NCBI GenBank assembly: GCA_025642065.1 | Contig: JAODUP010000065.1 | Coordinates: 763,501 to 827,500, forward strand | Reading direction: 5' to 3' | Length of the DNA: 64,000 bases | Source of the DNA: Paralvinella palmiformis | Taxonomy: Eukaryota; Annelida; Polychaeta; Terebellida; Alvinellidae | The notes under the pieces: generated by a model | What the model was told of the DNA's origin: nothing | Database searches by the model: none | Seen by the model: only the letters and a program-made list of their open reading frames with translations | Program-made: the position numbers and the translations under genes | Shown: one piece after another, positions 1-10,836 of the stretch | Layout: each line of letters starts with the position of its first letter | How positions within the stretch are numbered: the first letter of the stretch is position 1

Positions 1-339
1 TATCATAAAGAGTTAGTGAAGAGCAGGTATTTATTGGATTGTACGGTTTCAGGTCCGCGCGTTCTAAGATGTTGATCTAGAGCTGTATATTCTGTGCACT
101 ATTTGCTTTGGAGACCCATTTAGATTTTGCCTGTATCACATTTAATGACTGTTATAAGGCATTAACGACTATAAAAGCATTTTGGTTACATCTGCTTCGT
201 AGAATATTCATTCTCAAACGCATCTTTGAGCAGGTATATGGCATTGTACGGCAGCTCGCCGTTAGGTTTCAATATAACTTCTTATATTGCTTATTCGTAT
301 AACATAACCATATTCATCTCATATTCGGACATATAATTA

Positions 340-2263
340 TCCTCCAATAATTTGTAGTGGAAACATGAAAAATGTCCACTAAATAAAACGGAACAGGCAT
401 AGAATCAACCAGTACATATAAAAGCAATTAAGTGATATACATCGCTATGGCTTAGGTCTGTAGTCAATATTCCATTCCTTAACAAACACAATTCCTTTAG
501 CAAAACACCATTAGCTACGCACTTCTCCTTATTTCAAATACACTTCTTAAGTATTGCTTATTCGTCACTGAACACTGAACCATATTCATCTTCATTTAGT
601 TCGGACAGAAAAGGTCCCCTATTAATGGATACAGAGGTTCGGGATGTCTTACATAGGAGATAACACAGATGAGTACAAACATTTTCACTTTTTGATTATT
701 ATTGGTAAAATGACGTAAAAGGAGACATCAGTTCGAGATCAACACCATATCCTTTACACAAATGATTTAAAAGATTGCAATGTGTTCTAACAGTGATATT
801 CCATATCTTCCTGATACAATTTCTCCATGTAACATAAAAATGCTTAACATCATTGGAATCTACTTGCCACAGAGGTCATCCATAATAGCTGGTACAATAC
901 CTGCGAAACATAAAGGCCCGGACATTAGCTGAACAAAAGCAAAGTTTTGGCAAGACATAATTAATTTTCAAAATCAAATATCGCGTTGTGTTGCGTATGG
1001 CAATATAATTAACATTATCAATACCAACTAGGTGACCAAGATGAGTTGCTACCCTCTGAATATATAGGGTTTTCCCATTCAAACATGGCGGTACCATCTT
1101 CTGATACTTCCTTCTCTCATCATAAATTATAAGATGAATGTTGCTCGAGTTAAACATAACGTCACATTCTTTACCAAAATCTTCACAGATTTTAAGCATA
1201 ATACTCATTGAACCTCTATTTGGAGACAACAAACATAAGTCGTCAGCATACTCAATACTTCCAAGAAACACATTGCCAATATAACATCCGATATTTGAAA
1301 CTTTAAGCTTGTACAATAATTCATCTATAAATATATACAGAATAATATTGGGGAGAGTATCCCTCCCTGTTTCACACCATTCGAAATATTAAAACTATAA
1401 CTATAGATTACATTCCACTTAACCATCAAATATTGATTAGTGTATAAATAATCCAGGAAAAGTGCAATCAGTGAACATAAACCGCGTTTGATAAGCAATC
1501 TAAATAATTTAACGTATTGGATTCTATCAAATGCACATGATGCGTCCAACAGTACCAAGAAAACTGACGAGTCATTGCTTGTGTAATAGTCAATTACTTC
1601 ATGAAGAACAAAGGTTCAATAAGAAGTAAAGTGTTTAGCTTTGAAGCCATATTGAATATCAGAAGATCTCAACAGATATTTATGATTCTCGAGTGTAATA
1701 TTATCCAATTACCTTGCAAACTATGCTACCCAAGACAATTGCCCTGTAATTGTTAGTATCGTTTAGTTTTCTGTTTTTCGGTATTGGCACCAACGTTGAT
1801 AACAACATATTATTTGGGGAGACACCATGAAGTATATAGCATTAAACAACAAGGCTAGATGTACATGATGCGATGTTTAGCATGTACCAGTTTTAAAGGA
1901 GCTGGCAATATTTTTCTCCAACTCATTGCGTACCACATTCATATCGTTGACATCATATGATACACTATTATACAAGTGTTTATACTTATTGGCAAATGTG
2001 TTGGTAATATCCTTATCACCTTGGGCATCATCAACAACATTTGATAAACTGGAATAATTATTATTTATCTGTTTCATTTAACACCAGAAATTATGTTTAT
2101 CTTGTCTCTGTAGGGCAGTTGTCATTTGTGTAGCCCTCATATCGGATAAGTTCAGTTTAACTAATTTCACAACCTGTTTATATTTAGCAGCATCCGTTTT
2201 ACGCTTAATGTAAGAAATTAAACCATGATACGGACATCCATTGTCAAGCCAAGTACGTGCCAA
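340..2263 (-). mobile_element. Decayed non-LTR retrotransposon (LINE), RT region, family 1
   Basis: Three reading blocks on the minus strand form one broken ORF2. 2263-1877 resembles the linker between endonuclease and reverse transcriptase. 1558-1325 has the RT motif 'LDASCAFDRI' and the motif 'NGVKQGGILSPILF'. 1316-876 has the catalytic 'YADDLCLLSP' followed by the thumb region. The blocks are separated by stops and frame changes, so the copy is dead. The same family recurs on the plus strand at 52748-55333; nucleotide blocks such as the one around 1690-1830 reappear there in reverse complement. Homology to that copy runs down to about 340 ('tccactacaaattatt'), which I take as near the 3' end. 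The motifs suit a CR1/jockey-type element; the exact clade cannot be settled by eye. Confidence 0.85.
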
Positions 2264-2575
2264 AATTGTTTTTATTAATTAAATACCATATAATTGTAAT
2301 TAATCGGGCGATAATTAGTGTTACTGGTCCAGTACTAATCAATACAAAATATGGATTAATAATTGTATTATTGGAGTAATCGGACGTATTGAGCCAGTAC
2401 TTAAATGATACCTAATGTGTTAATAATTGTACTGGAACAGTATGGACTCGGCAACGGGATATTATTGGGTCGATGTCGCCAAACTGTGACCGGAAACTAG
2501 CCCACTTGCATCTAAAGATGGACATACAACACAGAAAACGGTGATTACTTCACTGAAATCCTCATAGGAAGAAAC
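2264..2575. other. AT-rich spacer, no gene seen
   Basis: The stretch has short internal echoes ('actggtccagtact', 'ttaataattgta') but no convincing exon. It may be the 5' remnant of the adjacent LINE. Confidence 0.4.
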
Positions 2576-2589
2576 TGATACGGAATAAT

Positions 2590-2822
2590 TCTATAGTCTT
2601 TCTTCTGGAGAACCGTCGTATCTATTTCCCGTGCTTTCTTTAGAACCCAAGCCCAGAGAACTGCATTTATCTCGTTTTCACTTGTTGTCTGTTCCCAGGG
2701 TTAAAACTCATACTGGGATTCGTCTTTTCTCACTCCCTGGACATGTTAAGTCATCAAATAGCATAGTTTCTTTCCGTTACCATTTAAAAACTCACCTTTT
2801 CAGACTCACTTATCCTTTCTAA
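2590..2822 (+). mobile_element. LINE ORF2 C-terminal fragment (CR1/L2-like)
   Basis: The plus-strand reading frame encodes 'LSVPRVKTHTGIRLFSLPG', then 'SSNSIVSFRYHLKTHLFRL' and a stop at 2822. The pattern PRxKTxxGxRxFSxxG, then S(I)xSFxxxLKTHLF, is the usual C-terminal end of CR1/L2-type reverse transcriptase ORFs in invertebrates and fish. Only the last 75 or so residues remain, and the usual LWNSLP segment between the two blocks is mostly lost. It is a short dead fragment, unrelated in orientation to the neighbouring family 1 LINE. Confidence 0.75.
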
Positions 2823-3090
2823 GTTTCCTTGCCATTGGTTCATTGTTGATGAACTTTGCCTCTTGATGGCTTTTACTTGTTAGGCTATTATGGCATAATG
2901 ATGAAAAATACATCAGTGTCTGTAGACTTGACTCTGCGATAGCTGTACCCTTTGCTCCTGGCATACATACAATAATAATAATAATGAGAAAACTTCTATA
3001 GCACCAATATCCTCGAAAAGAATAAAGCCCAGTGGCGCACCTAGTGGAGGGTTTGGGCAAACTCATATTCCGGGTACGATGCTAAGTTCT

Positions 3091-3764
3091 AAATCGGGCG
3101 ACCAGTTCGAGTCATACCTCCGTAAAGCGGGCGACCAGTTAGAGCGATAGCTCTGCTAAACTTGCAACCAATTTGAGAGATACCTCTACGAAACTTGCAA
3201 CCAATTTGAGCGATACCTACCCAAATCAGGCGACCAGTTCGAGCGATATCTACCCAAAGCGGGCGACCAGTTCGAGCGATATCTACCCAAAGCGGGCGAT
3301 CATTTTGAGCAATACCTCTGCAAACCGGGCGACCAGTTCGAAGCATTTTTCTGCAAAACGGGTGACCAGTTTGAGCGATACCTCTCAAAAGCTGGCGACC
3401 AGTTCGAGCGATCCCTCTCCAAAGCGGGCTAGCAGTTCGAGCGACATCTCTAAAGCAGGCGACCAGTTCGAGCGATACCTACCCAAAGCAGGCGACCAGT
3501 TCTAGCGATATCTACCCAAAGCAGGCCACCAGTTCGAGCGATACCTTCCAAAATCAGGCGACCAGTTCAAGGGATATCTACTCAAAGCGGGCAACCATTT
3601 CGAGCGTTACCTCTACAAAACGGGCGACCAGTTCGAGCAATACCTCTGCAAAACAGGCGACCAGTTCGAGCGATACCTACCCAAAGCGGGCGACCATTTC
3701 GAGCGATAATTAACCAAATCAGACGACCAGTTCGAGCGATACCTCGGCAAAGCGGGCGACCAGC
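3091..3764. repeat. 33-bp minisatellite, about 20 copies
   Basis: The unit is roughly 'gcgggcgaccagttcgagcg' plus 'atacctacccaaa', 33 bp, repeated head to tail for about 674 bp with scattered substitutions and a few small indels. Because the period is a multiple of three, 11-residue repeat ORFs open on both strands (3089-3388 minus, 3173-3505 plus); these have no codon or domain signature of real genes and I do not call them. The array is much more GC-rich than its surroundings. Confidence 0.95.
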
Positions 3765-3815
3765 TCAATTACAAGTTTCTCATTCAGTCACTTGGGGGCA
3801 ATTAATCATTTATAT

Positions 3816-4022
3816 TCTCACTCACTCACTCACTCACTCACTCACTCACTCACTCACTCACTCACTCACTCACTCACTCACTCACTCACCACCACCACCA
3901 CCACCACTCACTCACTCACTCACTCACTCACTCACTCACTCACTCACTCACTCACTCACTCACCCACCCACCCACTCACTCACTCACTCACTCACTCACT
4001 CACTCACTCACTCACTCACTCA
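3816..4022. repeat. (CTCA)n tetranucleotide microsatellite, about 205 bp
   Basis: A near-continuous CTCA/ACTC run is interrupted by an (ACC)n patch near 3888-3907 and a CACC patch near 3960-3973. It lies only about 50 bp downstream of the 33-bp minisatellite. Confidence 0.95.
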
Positions 4023-5020
4023 TCGACCGTATAGACTAAGTCTTGGGCGTATTAATATAAATAATATTTTGACGCGGATTTTCCCAGTTGATGATAGATT
4101 TTATGCATACTTATCCTCTTAACATGTGATAAAACATCCCCGAATCGTTATCTAATCACATCCGCTTAGAGACATGTTCAGGGGCTAGCATTATTAAAAG
4201 TAAACAGTGCATAATTGTATTCTTATTTTCTGTCAGTCTGGTTCGATGTAAAACCCTACATTGGAACCTTTTATGTTTTAATTCTTTCGATTCATCAGTA
4301 ACAACACCAAATAATGAAGATGTGTAACAACGGGAATCCATAGATTGGAAACCTCGGTAAATATCAACAAACAGTCTTGTGGGAATTATCGATAGGCAAA
4401 GACTAGATATTGATAGGCCGACAAAAGGACGGAAAGACAACATGGAATAAACTGTCGGACTAAATGGTATGTATGTAACATGATTCACAGTGATGATGGA
4501 CGCCACGAACTGTTCAAACGATAACTATAACAATCGTGTTTTGGAAGTATTTCTTTTCCGATGGGATCACATAGTTGTTTGGATCAATTTATATGTCCAT
4601 ATAATTTATAATGTTTCACTGGACGGTGTCCACATGTAAAATTTGAAAATGTTAAATATGAGTTCGTTCGGTGGTTGATTGCAGTGTATTATGTTACTGA
4701 GCTAATATGTACTGCATACAAATATGAGCCCTACCAAAAATATGTGATTTGTTAACCCACCCAGATAACATATCTTTGTCGGGCCATCGGCGATTAGTAG
4801 CGGCAAGATGTAGCCGGCTACCCAAGTATCACCTACCCAATGGTTGAGCCATCTAACAAATGAGTGATTTTTTTACCTTCATTTTGGATAATACTACTCG
4901 CTTTGAAAAGGATGTTTGATATGTAGTCTTTCAGGTGAGTTTAATTTTAATGATACAATATGTGGCTGCAGATATATAACCAATAATGATGCTTTTTCTA
5001 ATGCAGGAGATCTTAACATT
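4023..5020. other. No recognisable gene
   Basis: A minus-strand open frame at 4506-4156 gives a protein with no domain, signal or repeat I recognise. I treat it as chance. Confidence 0.4.
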
Positions 5021-5155
5021 TTTCTACCCTGGCAGTGCGGTTGGTCACTGATCTGTAGCAGCTGGGTTTGAACCCCGACCTGGCTATGTCATTTGGAGTT
5101 CGTTCGGCCCATTTACCCTGCATTGTGCACAAAACTGGCCGTAAAAGAGCAATAT
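5021..5155 (+). mobile_element. SINE family 1, internally deleted copy
   Basis: The copy matches the body of the complete SINE at 12991-13182. It has a box B-like 'gggtttgaaccccg', then 'ttcggcccatttaccctgca', then 'ttgtgcacaaaactggccgt'. The tRNA-like head is poorly preserved and part of the middle is deleted. No target duplication is obvious. Confidence 0.7.
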
Positions 5156-5917
5156 TTATATTTACGTTAATTCCGGTACCCCCCTTAGATTAAGATATTC
5201 CAGCCCGTATCACTATATACACATAAAACAAAAACCGTTGAATGTTATTAGTCAAATTATCAGCTACTATTTAATTAACTAGTATGATTAATTTTCCGAG
5301 ATACAGGAAAACATCAAAGTTATTTTTGTTCTTGCTTCTCAGTTATGAATGAAATACTGGGTTGCTCTTTTGCCGAGAGCGAGGGGCATATCGTGCCAAG
5401 TATCGAGGCAGTTTCGAAACTTGGTTTTGACAAGAAGTAAATTGGAAAGCCCGGCTATGTTTTCTATTTCGCACGTTTTACTTTAAAACTCAAAGCGATA
5501 TAAGTAAACACTCCAGTAGCAATTAATAATGTTGTCATTATCGTGAAGCAGTATTCCAATGAGTTCTGTAAACAAATAAAACAAAGGACATATTACTGTT
5601 TTGTGTCTTAGTATATACCACCAGGAATCGTTATTTAAGCAGGCGTTGTTAAGCGAACCAGTAGTAATATTCTATATTAGAATCAACAGCTTGGTAATTT
5701 AAGTATATCCCGATCAATGTCTTATTTTATGTATAGTATAAATCATTAGCAACGATTTAATTAGAAGTGGATGCGAGTGGAGAAAGGTGGGATTAAAGGT
5801 GGTGATAAAGGAGAGATTCATCTTCCCGTCTTAGATGTTTAGACCGTTTGTGCGTTTATAAATATTCCGCTATATAAATAAACAAGCAAATATACGAGTA
5901 AGTTATTCAATTTTCAT
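5156..5917. other. No recognisable gene
   Basis: AT-rich sequence without an exon-like frame, tandem repeat or element terminus that I can support. It lies just downstream of the candidate secreted-protein gene. Confidence 0.4.
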
Positions 5918-6813
5918 TTATTTTAATATACGTACAGGATCATATCCATAACTGTGAATAAGCTCGATGCCGTCACGATAGCACAAAAATGAATCGTCCT
6001 GTTCAGGATTGGTAAGAACCTCTAACGAATGTTTACTAAATTCGGTTTCCTCACTAGCCGTACATTCTGAAATTAACAAGTGTTACACTTGTGACATTGC
6101 TTTAAAATCAATTTATTTTTCATCAAAATTGAGATTTTATAGCCAAGAATAATGATGCGTACAAAATCGTCTGTGATTATATGAATTGACTGTTGGTGAT
6201 ATTATAAACTTTCGTTTTAGATCATTAACACACACGCACATGATACATATTCTGGATTACCTAAATGTTTGACATTTTTCGACTGGGAAACAAATAAAAT
6301 CTGAAACGCATATCGTAAACTGGATGTCTCTTCTATTATTCTGAATATTTTTGGAAAGGATCTGGAACACCGTAGGAAAAAAAACCATGAGATTAACAGT
6401 TACAATATAAAAATAACAATATAATATTATCTGTTATGCATTATGGAAGAAAGATTCATATTGTAATCATTTAAGCCGAAGTTGTAAATATGACAAACCC
6501 GTGTTTTAAAAGATAACCGCAAAAGAATGCTTGCAGCTCATTGGTTAATGCCTGCAATATTACAGCCAACTGCGAATCAAGAAACAGAGATGCGCAAAGA
6601 TGTCCTGTTGATAAATAAGAACTTCGTTTCATACTTTGGATAATAACCAAACAATTGCTTCTCATCCAAAATTTGCTATCCCACTTATTATATTTTTTAG
6701 CATAGTCTAAAGTAAAGAGTGAATGAATGCAAACAATCGATCGTCCAGTCGGAACAAAAGACAATACCCTGCACGACGGCAACAAAGCTCAAGAGAACTA
6801 GGACTGCGACCAT
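5918..6813 (-). CDS. Candidate two-exon small secreted protein (about 64 aa)
   Basis: I do not recognise the family. Exon 1 (6813-6768) starts with ATG just after a possible splice acceptor ('attcttcag') and encodes a classic signal sequence, 'MVAVLVLLSFVAVVQ', ending at a GT donor in phase 1. The last exon (6066-5918) begins after 'ttaatttcag' and completes that codon as Glu. It runs 48 more residues with two cysteines ('ECTASEE', 'SFLCYRDG') to a TAA. An AATAAA polyadenylation signal overlaps the stop. The product would be a short exported peptide. A further exon may lie between (about 6594-6511, phase 1 in and out, two more cysteines, 'FLDSQLAVILQALTNELQ'), but its donor is weak. Without splicing, exon 1 simply reads on to a stop at 6697. 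What I see is the frames and sites; the joining is inference. Confidence 0.4.
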
Positions 6814-7646
6814 ACTGAAGAATGTCCCAGATTCTGGATATAGACCTGAAGAACAACAAAAATAGATTTATTGCAGGATACAATTTTCTTAGTCTGTGTT
6901 ATAAATGTTATGAAATATAAATTTTCGGGTAATCTATTTTGTGCAATGTCTAGTCACCAATCATCCAGTAAGCGCACGTTATGTATGTAAAGGTAACTAA
7001 AGCGATAAAAGGCATCTGAAAAAAGAAACAAAATCCTTTTGAGAAATTAAACACGCAAAATTTTGTCACCGGCTATTTTGAATTACAGCCTCCTAATTCC
7101 CAGTTGAAATTTAAAAAAGTTTGAAATTTATTTTTTATTTAAACAAGATTAGACAATGTGTCGTAAACAGATCTTCCTTTGATCTTGTGAGATACACGTG
7201 TATACAGAATATTAGCACGTTAATGTTGTTTAATGAGGAGACTTTAGTTGCGGATTAGCATCTGGAAGGATAGCCATGTCGTCTGAAATACTCACTTCAA
7301 TTAAAACGTTCACTAGATAGAAGGCACTGATTGAATATTGTCGATCATAAGTGGATTGAACACGCTCGAAGCTCGCTGAAATGAAAACTCGAGAGTAATT
7401 TGAAACAAGTGAATGTGTTGGTAATCATTTGTTTTCTAAATCTTTAATCGCATACACCTGATGCATATCTGACCTCAACTGATATAAAGGAAAGTTGGTA
7501 CGAAATCTGAACCACCATTATATATAATACTACACTGTTTGGGTATACTTGCTGTAGCCAGGTTACTGCACCAAGAAATACGAACATAAACTACAATATA
7601 TAGAACTATAGCTCATTACGACAAACGGGAAGGATAATAGATCAAT

Positions 7647-7649
<3 letters not shown>
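6814..7649. other. No recognisable gene
   Basis: AT-rich. If the secreted-protein model is right, its 5' untranslated exon and promoter should lie here. I cannot place either. Confidence 0.35.
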
Positions 7650-7688
<39 letters not shown>

Positions 7689-7765
7689 CGTGTGTGTGTG
7701 TGTGTTTGCGTGTAAGGACGCGCGCGTGTGTGTGTGCGTGTGTGTGTGTGTGCGTGTGTGTGTGC
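7650..7765. repeat. (TA)n-(TG)n compound microsatellite
   Basis: A TA run (about 7650-7679) passes into interrupted TG repeats up to about 7765. It ends 70 bp before the 27/18-bp minisatellite. Confidence 0.9.
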
Positions 7766-7835
7766 AGCAAAGAAAACGGTATTTCATAAACAAATGGCAT
7801 ACCAAGAGATACATAAACGTTGCTGGAAATAGTTC

Positions 7836-8672
7836 TTTGTTACGTTTGTTACGTTTACGTTCTTTGTTACGTTTGTTACGTTTACGTTCTTTGTTACGTT
7901 TGTTACGTTTACGTTCTTTGTTATGTTTACGTTCTTTGTTACGTTTGTTACGTTTACGTTCTTTGTTACGTTTGTTACGTTTACGTTCTTTGTTACGTTT
8001 GTTACGTTTACGTTCTTTGTTACGTTTGTTACGTTTACGTTCTTTGTTACGTTTGTTACGTTTACGTTCTTTGTTATGTTTACGTTCTTTGTTACGTTTG
8101 TTACGTTTACGTTCTTTGTTACGTTTGTTACGTTTACGTTCTTTGTTACGTTTGTTACGTTTACGTTCTTTGTTACGTTTGTTACGTTTACGTTCTTTGT
8201 TACGTTTGTTACGTTTACGTTCTTTGTTATGTTTACGTTCTTTGTTACGTTTGTTACGTTTACGTTCTTTGTTACGTTTGTTACGTTTACGTTCTTTGTT
8301 ACGTTTGTTACGTTTACGTTCTTTGTTACGTTTACGTTCTTTGTTACGTTTGTTACGTTTACGTTCTTTGTTACGTTTGTTACGTTTACGTTCTTTGTTA
8401 CGTTTGTTACGTTTACGTTCTTTGTTACGTTTGTTACATTTACGTTCTTTGTTACGTTTACGTTCTTTGTTACGTTTGTTACGTTTACGTTCTTTGTTAC
8501 GTTTGTTACGTTTACGTTCTTTGTTACGTTTGTTACGTTTACGTTCTTTGTTACGTTTGCGTTCTTTGTTACGTTTGTTACGTTTACGTTCTTTGTTACG
8601 TTTGTTACGTTTACGTTCTTTGTTACGTTTGTTACGTTTACGTTCTTTGTTACGTTTGTTACGTTTACGTTC
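7836..8672. repeat. 27-bp/18-bp minisatellite with higher-order pattern
   Basis: The 837-bp array consists of 27 copies of a 27-bp unit ('tttgttacgtttgttacgtt' plus 'tacgttc') and 6 copies of an 18-bp unit that lacks one 9-bp step. The long units run in blocks of 3, 5, 5, 3, 4, 3 and 4, separated by single short units; 27x27 + 6x18 = 837 accounts for every base. The first three short units carry 'ttatg' in place of 'ttacg', so the second and third blocks look like copies of one 153-bp higher-order unit. Frames are open on both strands across the whole array simply because both periods are multiples of three. I call no protein here. Confidence 0.97.
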
Positions 8673-10190
8673 AATCAGTAATCTCCAGAGGCACATTCAC
8701 GATACGCCAAAATGTAGTTAGCAGCTCTAGGAACTTTACAGAGAAAATTTCTTCAGATAGTTCCTTTCTATATTATTTTGCGTTCATTTCAATATCGGTT
8801 GAAAAAACTGGAAGAAATCACTTTTTACATTCGTAATGACTAATAATAATAATATTGTATATTTAATAAATGACTACCGGTAGTATAGGTCATTTTTAAG
8901 ATAAATGTTAGCAATTGACAGCAGTTTATAACTATTCTTTATTACACTTCTGTACGTTCCATTTTTGTATACATCTCCATACGAGTTTTAAGTAACGCCG
9001 CAGCTTCTGTGTTTTTTTCTCGGTTTTCCTATTATCCTATAGAAAACAGGCTTCTTTCGGAATAAAACACTAAACCAGAACACTTCCGGTTTTGATGAAT
9101 TAACACTTTTAGTTAGAAATTAGATGGTTGAAACAAATAAATCAAGAAAAACATAATAGCTGATTTAGTAAATCCCGTTTCTTACTGTATGGATGACATT
9201 TTATGGCTCATTTGCTCCATCTGAAGAAAGAGATGGAAGCTCGCTTTATTTACGGAAGGAACAAGAAAAATAATTAATGAACTTTAATCTGGCTCAATAA
9301 AATACGAAGCACTAAGAGATTGCTAAATATAAATATAAATATTCATTACATTTAAAACCAACATTTAGAATTAATTTGTTATTTCCGACACTCACGATTT
9401 GGTTGATTTGAATTACATATATTCTGACGAGGAGAGTGTCACAACAGCTGATGGCGATACATATCTCACAGACACCGATGTGTTCATTATAGTGTATATA
9501 TAATGTAGAGCTTGGAATAAATGTATCCTTATATATACCATAACTATTTAATATTTTATAACTGCACAACACAAACATTTATTAGCATTTCGAATGATAT
9601 TATGGATTGTGAAAAACAAACTGATTTAAATAAAAAAGGAGGTTTAAATCAAATTTAAAAAAATCATGATATTTGTTTAAATCATGATTTTTATCAACCC
9701 TGCTCTCTAGTGGGTCAAACATTTTAGCAAAGGAAAGAAAGGCCCGTAATGAATATTAGTCACCAGTATTACAGTAACAGGATAAGCAACTCCTGTAATA
9801 TATAGTCCACCCAGAAGTGATAAATGCGCCATCAATGAATGTTTTTAATTCCACATTGGATATACAACTGCAACAGAACAGATAAAGCCAACAGACGGTA
9901 CAAGATGTCTATAATCTGCATAAATCAGACTTGGACACAGAATTGTTATTTAGAAATCACTTTAGTCGACGAGAGTGACCCTCATGAACACATTTCATTT
10001 AAATAACAGTCAGTAAAAGTAAGCATTATTTATTATTTACTGAATTCTAACCGACAATTTAGAGTTTTATAGAACGATTATTTAAACAACTGTGATACCG
10101 GTGTACTCTGAGGTTAATCAATAGTAGTCATTTAAAATCTAGCAACTGTTGATTTAGACTTATTAACAGCCATTGACCTTTATTAAACAC
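8673..10190. other. No recognisable gene; short palindromic AT-rich repeat
   Basis: At 9640-9703 there are mirror and inverted 'tttaaatcatgattttt' blocks ending in 'caaccctg', a terminus seen in hAT-like miniature elements. I cannot find a matching 'cagggttg' partner, so no element is called. The rest holds nothing I can support. Confidence 0.4.
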
Positions 10191-10194
10191 CTAT

Positions 10195-10360
10195 ATCTGT
10201 ATTGTAGTACACGTAAAACCGTTGGATGGGTCAATTATTGGCCTCCACAAGTTGGTCACATTTGTTGAATCCCGTATAACTCTACTTAACATCGATCAAT
10301 GACGAGCACTCATCCGAAGTGTTATGACTACCAGGTGTTAATAGACTGACAGTTCAGAGA
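10195..10360. repeat. Segmental-duplication block X, copy 1
   Basis: The block runs from 'gtagtacacgtaaaac' to 'gactaccaggtgtta'. It is recognisably the same as blocks at about 14412-14570 and 25200-25350. It sits downstream of glycosyltransferase exon 2 of copy A and marks the duplicated unit of this cluster. Confidence 0.7.
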
Positions 10361-10608
10361 GTTAATGCGGTTGAATAAATGCCAATAAATATATTTTCTT
10401 TTTGTAATATCCTATTTCTAAAATAAACTAATTGTTTAAATGTTTTGGTAGCTTATGATGACTGTGATTGGTCGCACTTGACCAATTAATTGACAATATA
10501 CCGTCAATATCTGGTTTTATAAATTAAATTTAGTATATTATTTATGGTGTCAGAAAAGATGTGCTAACTCTTTGTAATAAGCTCGAAGGTTTCACTGAAT
10601 GATCACTT

Positions 10609-10836
10609 ATGATATTAATTGTAATCGCTCAACCTTTTTTGATAATATTGAGCATCAGTATTTATCATATTCATCTAGACACTAAGTTGTTCCATAGAGA
10701 AATGAGAAAATCATTCCGAAGCCTTTTATTGAAGAATAAATCACCACACAGAAAGAGACACCCAAGAGAGAGCATTCCATTAGTCTGGAAATATTCTAAA
10801 TCCGGAAAATGGCTAAAAATGAAGCTTCCCGAATAA
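10609..10836 (+). other. Open frame of 75 codons, probably not a gene
   Basis: The frame 'MILIVIAQPFLIILSISI' followed by a basic tail looks superficially like the end of a seven-helix receptor. However, the same nucleotides recur in degraded form at about 20990-21060, in the matching place downstream of glycosyltransferase copy B, and there no frame is kept. I regard it as 3' flanking sequence of the duplicated gene. Confidence 0.3.

Noticed and set aside
3089..3505. Opposite-strand 99- and 110-codon frames with 11-residue repeats
   Set aside because: They are the translation of the 33-bp minisatellite on each strand.
3091..3764. CRISPR-like regularly spaced repeats
   Set aside because: The repeat is continuous, without unique spacers, and the genome is eukaryotic.
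3792..4034. 80-codon HSLT-repeat frame
   Set aside because: Translation of the CTCA microsatellite.
7563..8836. Five long overlapping open frames of 252-377 codons (KRNKRNKER, NVTNVTK, LLRLRS, LCYVCYVYV and FVTFVTFTF repeats)
   Set aside because: All come from one 27/18-bp minisatellite whose periods are multiples of three. There is no start context, codon bias or unique domain.
10609..10836. Receptor-like C-terminal exon on the plus strand
   Set aside because: The same nucleotides occur degraded at about 20990-21060 in the paralogous flank, with no frame kept.
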